NCBI GenBank assembly: GCA_028023455.1
Contig: JAQFVV010006353.1
Coordinates: 496,001-560,000 of the forward strand
Source: Epiperipatus broadwayi
Taxonomy: Eukaryota; Onychophora; Udeonychophora; Euonychophora; Peripatidae
Reading direction: 5' to 3'
Length of the DNA stretch: 64,000 nucleotides
The notes beneath the pieces were generated by a model. The model did no database searches. It had not been told where the DNA came from and saw only the letters and a list, made by a program, of their open reading frames with translations. Every line of letters begins with the position of its first letter. Within the stretch, counting starts at the first letter, position 1. Both the position numbers and the translations under genes were made by a program. Positions 59,601 through 64,000 of this stretch are shown here, one piece after another.

Positions 59601-60505
59601 TTAGATTAATAATAGCAGTTTTAACTTGACGAAGTTTTAATTCAAAATTAGTTGACTGAATATTTTAGCTAATATAGTTCACAATTTAAATGTAATTATT
59701 AATAGTATATAATATATGACCAAAATTTATTTTTTAGTTTTAAATTCAGTAACATTTGTGTTTCTTTTTTTTTTACACTGCAGCTTTTTACATTTGCAAT
59801 AATGTCTTCTTTTGGCTTGGATATCTTGGAAACAAATTACAATATTATGATTTAAAATTAAACTAATATTTTGTATGGTAAATGATATTTTACATTATAT
59901 TTAGTGATTCTGATTGCATAATGCCTGAAATCATTTTTGTTTTGTCAAAATAACATGCAATTACAGTAACTAAATTATACAATTACTGTAGGATGGTTGT
60001 CATTTTTGCTGCATGCAAAATACCATTAATAAGAATTTCAATAAATAAAAGTGAGTGAATGTACAATTTTTAAGCTAATGTACACATTTTATAATATTAA
60101 TAATTTGAATGTTGTACATCATCAAAATAGGCTTTTATTTACTGTACTGAATAAAGCCCCTTTTTTTATTTTTGAAGCTATTAAACTTTACTTTGGATAT
60201 GTCATTAGTATCGATTGTCTTTCAAGAACACTGGATGAAAATTAAATAAAGTTTTTGCGTATAGTTATTTTTCATATTACATTTCATCAAGATATTGTGA
60301 ATCAAAATTTTCAATGTTAAATAAAATATTGTGCATTAATCAATACTGTAATAGTGTATACTCTACAATGTATAATGAATAAATTCTGTAATTTTAGCAT
60401 GAAATTTGCCCATTTTTTCCCTGAATGGCATAGTCACTATCCTATGACATCATAAATATTACAAGATGGCCACTAAAATAATTTGGACTTTTTCATGATC
60501 ATATA
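56641..60505. other. Unassigned AT-rich stretch
   Basis: Long A+T-rich DNA with a patch at 58130-58700 that is slightly GC-richer, without a motif-bearing frame. No RNA gene or repeat was recognised. Confidence 0.4.
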
Positions 60506-60510
60506 CTGAA

Positions 60511-60896
60511 TCATCATCATCAACCATTGTCAATACCTGCAGGATGAAGGTCTCTCCAAGTTCAAACCATCTTTTCCATTCTTTAGCTTCTCTTCTCCAC
60601 ATCACCCCTGCACACTTTCTTATTTCATCCATCCATCTCACATGTGATCTCTTTCTGGGTCTTTTACAATCTCTTAGAATCCAGTTTAAGATTTCAATTG
60701 TCCATCTATTATCTCCTCTAGCAATATGTCAAGCCCAACTCCACTTGTCTTTTAATTTTTTCAATGAGGTCAATAACACCTGTTTGTTCTCTTACCCATA
60801 TATTGCATTTTCAATCTCGTTATTCCTAACATACATCTTTCCATACTTCTTTGAGTGGTCTGAAGTCTCTGTATTGCCCTTCTATTAACACTTAAT
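60511..60896 (-). pseudogene. RTE 3' end fragment
   Basis: Starts with the CAT-rich string at 60511-60523, then on minus reads W-ELGETFILQ, MRWMDEIRKCAGVMWRREAKEWKRW (about 60641-60560), NRWTIEILN and MLGI-R near 60830, and stops at about 60896 within INRRAIQRLQTTQ. It is the best copy of the extreme C-terminus. Confidence 0.8.
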
Positions 60897-60937
60897 ATAC
60901 TGAATAATAGCTTGTAAATCAAAATGGGAAGTACAAA

Positions 60938-60985
60938 CTGATGAAGATCACTATTGTGAATCCTCACATAAAAATCCCACACTAA
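60938..60985 (+). ncRNA. Possible hammerhead relic
   Basis: CTGATGA at 60940-60946, then a hairpin TCAC-TATT-GTGA, but GAAA is replaced by ATCC and stem I cannot be drawn. It sits about 40 bases from the truncated end of the RTE fragment. Confidence 0.25.
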
Positions 60986-61299
60986 ACCGGGTGTAAATAT
61001 ATACCTTTGTATAGTTCAGATATGAGGTTTCCCTATTTCTACAGTCTACTTTTTATGATTTATAATTTTCACTTAATTAAAATAAAACCAAAAGATACTG
61101 CATTTCATTTGTTTGATTCATTTAAGTAAAAATTCATTGATTGTTTTTTCTTTCTGGTTTACATATTGTTTAACCAATAAATAATAAGAAATATCAAAAT
61201 ATCACACGATTGTATCTGCTTACATATAGTATATATTTTTAGAAGCAGTCCTCTTCATTCAAATTCAGGGTCATCTATTGGTAACTTAAATAATTAAGG

Positions 61300-62990
61300 G
61301 ACATGAAATGATAATGCTTATGGCCTTCATCGGTAAGAATATTAGATCCATTGTACCTCATACCAAGCATTGAGGAGAACAATATCTCCTAAATGCAACT
61401 GTTAAAGCAGAAAATCATGTGATGTTTTGTTGGTATATACCATCCTAGTCAAAAAGCAAAACATCCTGCAATTAGCATAATACCAAAATACTAAAGTATA
61501 GTTACCAGTTGCTGGCCCAGCATCTGAGTTACATGCCTATGTGAGCAGCTTGGGATCAACACCTTAGGATGATTTTTCAAGCTATTCACATGACAGTATA
61601 AAAGATTTAAAAGATGGCTGTAGTATATGAAGTGCATTATATCCAAACTTCTCATTGATAAAAGGTTTAAATCAGGAACAATGCTTGGGTTTGAATATAA
61701 CAGCTCTACATTTCAAGTGCCAACTGATTGCTCAAAATTAAAAATAGATGACTCTGCAGTAAAGAAAATTTGCTCCTAAGAACAAAAATGATTCATTAGC
61801 ACAATCTTCTATTATCACTACATGCCATCTAGTTAAAGCTTTGGTAATCAATAAATACAGGATGGTAATATGCAGCAAATATCTATCCAATGGCATCCTA
61901 TCAAAATATCCCCAGATTAGATTTTAACTTATGGTTTTCATCAGCGAGAAGCTTTTTTGGATTTTTTTGAACAATACATTTGGATCTTTAGGATCTAATA
62001 CACCTTTCCTCTATTTAACTTATGGTTTTCATCAGCGAGAAGCTTTTTTGGATTTTTTTTAACAATACATTTGGATCTTTAGGATCTAATACACCTTTCC
62101 TCTAGTGGTCATTTTAAAATCTTTTTACTATTAGACTACTAGCCCAAACTAAAAAGATTATTAAAGTTTTTGAACCAAATCTATTTGCTCACATAATTAT
62201 ATAGATCTTAACCCAGTTGAGTTTTAGGTCTTACAGTAATGTTAGTTTTTTTTTAATAATCTTCGATACCTTTACTCTTTTGCCAGAAATCATACTATAT
62301 GATTAAAATATCATATGGCTAACTATTATAGCATTTGCTTACATCTTGTTATTCATTAGCATAATGATCTGTTCTCACCACTTTTATGCCATCTAGTGTA
62401 AGCTTTAGAAAATGGTGCCAGATGGTAAAACTTAATAATCCCTATCCATAACTGTCCTATTCAAATATTGCCAGACTAGTGTGTGGCTTATCTCTTTCAT
62501 TTGGACCTTTAAATCTAATGCACCTTTTCTCTAACAGCCTTTTTTAAAAATCTTTTTTGGTTATAGTTAATAAATCCCTATTAAGCATCACCATCTGATA
62601 TCTATTATTTATGAAAACTTCTACTAGAGGGCAATAAAGTGGTGAGAATAAAAGGCTATGCTAAAGAATAGACGATATAAGTGAAAATGTAATAACTAGT
62701 TGGTTTAATAAAGCTTGGTTTAAAAACCTGAATAAGCTTTTAGGTTTGAGTTAGTAGCTTGATAGTATAACAAAAAGGTAAAACTGGCCGTTAGAGAATA
62801 GGTGCATCAAATTCAAAAGTCCAAGTATGCTATCTGATAAAATCTATAAGCTGAAAACTAGTCAGGGGATTTGAAAATGACAGTACTGGATAAGAATTTA
62901 TTAAGTATTACTGTATCTGGAATCTAGTGATTACTAAAGTTTATGGTAAATGGCACAAAAGTAGTGAGAATAAAAGATTACGCTAAAGTG
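61300..62990. repeat. PLE terminal-repeat block, family A, scrambled
   Basis: Contains at least five family A traces: plus at about 61655-61690 ('cttctcattgataaaagg'), minus at 61905-61960 and its 91-bp duplicate (CTGATGA at 61944-61938 and 62035-62029 on minus), minus at 62462-62505, and plus at 62835-62880. The blocks 'atgccatctagt.taagctt' and 'gatctttaggatctaatac' recur as in the 7.8-9.1 kb cluster. The last unit leads straight into the PLE reading frame, so this is probably its 5' terminal repeat region. Confidence 0.6.
62835..62880 (+). ncRNA. Hammerhead relic upstream of the PLE frame
   Basis: CTGATAA (62843-62849), AATCTATAAGCT with AGC-like stem II remains, GAAA, ACTAGTC, AGGGGATTTGAA. 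G8 is mutated. It lies about 150 bases before the first PLE codons, the position of the hammerhead in known PLE terminal repeats. Confidence 0.5.
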
Positions 62991-62991
62991 A

Positions 62992-63257
62992 ATTTATATA
63001 CAAACTGGTAGGTTTGTCATTATGAAAGGAAATGAATTCAAAGAGAAAATGGATAGAGAATTAAATAATGGTAAATATATGTTGTTAGATAAAGATCCAG
63101 GTAGTTGATTAAAAAAAAATTGATAGATATTATAAAGAAAATGGTTAATTTAAAAATTTTTAATAGAGTAGATTATTTAAAATGCTATCCTAATGATTTT
63201 ACATCAGCTAAGATGTTTGTGAATATTAAGACTCATATTTCCTTTAAGTTTTATTTT
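62992..63257 (+). pseudogene. PLE N-terminal region, two frameshifts
   Basis: The first frame (62992-63108) includes MKGNEFKEKMDRELNNGKY and LLDKDPGS, then a stop at 63106-63108. Next to a run of nine A (63111-63119) the reading continues in another frame, DIIKKMVNLKIFNRVDYLK and YPNDFTSAKMFVNIKTHI, until a stop at 63258-63260. That matches the PLE segment that normally ends in a (G)LPK-H-like block before the RT palm. The RT frame then returns to the first phase, so the two shifts compensate. Confidence 0.7.
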
Positions 63258-64000
63258 TGATTTTACAGGTAGTGTTGTAGAGGGTATTTCTAGATTCTTG
63301 AATAATTTTTTAAAACAATTTGTTGATTTCGGTCATTATACAGTTTCTTCTTCTTTTGAGGCTTTTGATAAGATTAATAATTTTAAAATGGAAAGTAATT
63401 GGGTATTTGGCAGTTTAGATATTGAAAATATGTATCAGTCTGTTAATAGGTTAAGCAGTATTGATATTCTTATGTCTGTATTGATTAAGAAAAGTTCTTT
63501 ATCAAAAAATAAAATTAAGGCAATTAAAGATTTGCTTTTGTTATTGGAAGATTCTATGTATTTTACTTATAAAGGTAATTTTTATAAGATTAAGGAAGGG
63601 TGGATAATAGGTTATATTATTTCTCCTTTAGTATGTTCAGTTTATATTAATTATATGGAAGAGGAAATTATTATTAAAAAGAATTGTTTATATGTAAAGT
63701 TATTTGTCAGATATGTTGATGATTGTTTATTTGTAGTTGAGAATGATAAATTGAAGGAATTTGTAAATGAGTTTAATTGTTTTGATCCTTCTATAAAATT
63801 TGTGTTAGAAGGAGGGGGGTTAGATTTTGGTAAGTTAAAATTTTTAGATCTTTTGGTGAATAGAAATGTAGAAACTAATTGTTTACTGTGCAGTCATTTG
63901 GTTAAAAGTAAAGAATTAAGATCTATAATTAAACCTGATAGCTATCAGTCTATATCTCATAAAATAGCTGCTTTAAGGATTTATTGTCATAGGAATATTA
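63223..64000 (+). CDS. Penelope-like element reverse transcriptase, partial, runs off the window
   Basis: The frame is open from 63223 (after a stop at 63220-63222) to the window end, at least 259 codons. In order it shows SVVEGISRFLNNFL (fingers), WVFGSLDIENMYQSV (motif A with Asp), a helical Leu/Lys stretch, YKIKEGWIIGYIISPLVCSVYI (motif B, where PLEs have G-PMGSPLSP), FVRYVDDCLFVV (catalytic YVDD box), then GLDFGKLKFLDLLVNRN (FLD block). This order and the R-YVDD-FLD-L signature identify a PLE rather than an LTR or non-LTR RT. The GIY-YIG endonuclease, if present, would lie beyond the window. The coding strand is C-poor. The RT core looks intact, but the upstream part is frameshifted. Confidence 0.88.
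   Translation, partial: MLRLIFPLSFIFDFTGSVVEGISRFLNNFLKQFVDFGHYTVSSSFEAFDKINNFKMESNWVFGSLDIENMYQSVNRLSSIDILMSVLIKKSSLSKNKIKAIKDLLLLLEDSMYFTYKGNFYKIKEGWIIGYIISPLVCSVYINYMEEEIIIKKNCLYVKLFVRYVDDCLFVVENDKLKEFVNEFNCFDPSIKFVLEGGGLDFGKLKFLDLLVNRNVETNCLLCSHLVKSKELRSIIKPDSYQSISHKIAALRIYCHRNI

Overview
The window looks like intergenic or intronic DNA from an AT-rich animal genome (by eye about three quarters A+T), most likely an invertebrate. There are no bacterial-style genes, operons or long host open reading frames. Nearly everything recognisable is a decayed mobile element: RTE-type non-LTR retrotransposons, a second and a third non-LTR lineage, Penelope-like element (PLE) material and many small foldback or tandem repeats. 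The species cannot be fixed from the sequence.

The striking layer is a set of hammerhead self-cleaving ribozyme motifs (type I: open stem I, CUGANGA, stem II, GAAA, short stem III, cleavage base). At least four sequence families have good copies. Family A has the stem III/cleavage string ACTAGTC and copies near 7.9-9.0, 11.2, 28.2, 28.5, 31.3-31.5, 37.4, 41.6, 41.9 and 61.9-62.9 kb. Family B has a 6-bp stem II and copies at 3.3, 3.9, 30.1 and 30.6 kb. Family C lies at 45.7 and 46.5 kb, and family D at 40.3 kb. A more decayed family E lies at 0.8, 11.9 and 25.7 kb, and an A-like variant sits inside a palindrome at 36.7 kb. They occur as inverted pairs (3.3-3.9, 31.2-31.6, 37.3-37.6, 45.7-46.5 kb) and as direct tandem pairs (318 nt apart at 28 kb, 451 nt at 30 kb, 54 nt at 31.4 kb). 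This is the organisation described for PLE terminal repeats and for small retrozymes. In most copies stem III is a short self-complementary string, as expected for hammerheads that work as dimers. Family A is tied to a PLE by a decayed copy at 62.8 kb, about 0.2 kb upstream of a PLE reverse-transcriptase reading frame (63.0-64.0 kb) that runs off the window.

Layout. 0-4.3 kb: family E and B foldbacks. 4.3-5.7 kb: RTE copy (-). 5.7-7.8 kb: nothing firm. 7.8-9.2 kb: family A cluster. 9.5-11.05 kb: three non-LTR tails. 11.2-12.2 kb: A and E units. 13.0-15.6 kb: second non-LTR lineage (+) with another non-LTR tail nested in it. 15.6-21.6 kb: mostly unassigned. 21.6-22.7 kb: RTE. 23.0 kb: tRNA-like relic. 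25.6 kb: E foldback. 28-31.6 kb: densest hammerhead region, with one possible host exon at 29.2 kb. 34.3-36.5 kb: RTE with endonuclease and RT remnants. 36.7-42.2 kb: hammerhead palindromes, a PLE-derived tandem array and family D. 45.6-46.6 kb: family C inverted pair around a pogo-like end. 48.1-54.0 kb: three RTE pieces and one copy of the second non-LTR lineage. 54-60.5 kb: AT-rich, unassigned. 60.5-60.9 kb: RTE tail. 61.3-64 kb: family A/PLE block.

Only the candidate exon at 29.2 kb could belong to a host gene. The functional logic is of parasites: autonomous RTE and PLE elements supply reverse transcriptase, and small hammerhead units may ride on the PLE machinery. That link is inference; the motifs themselves are directly visible.
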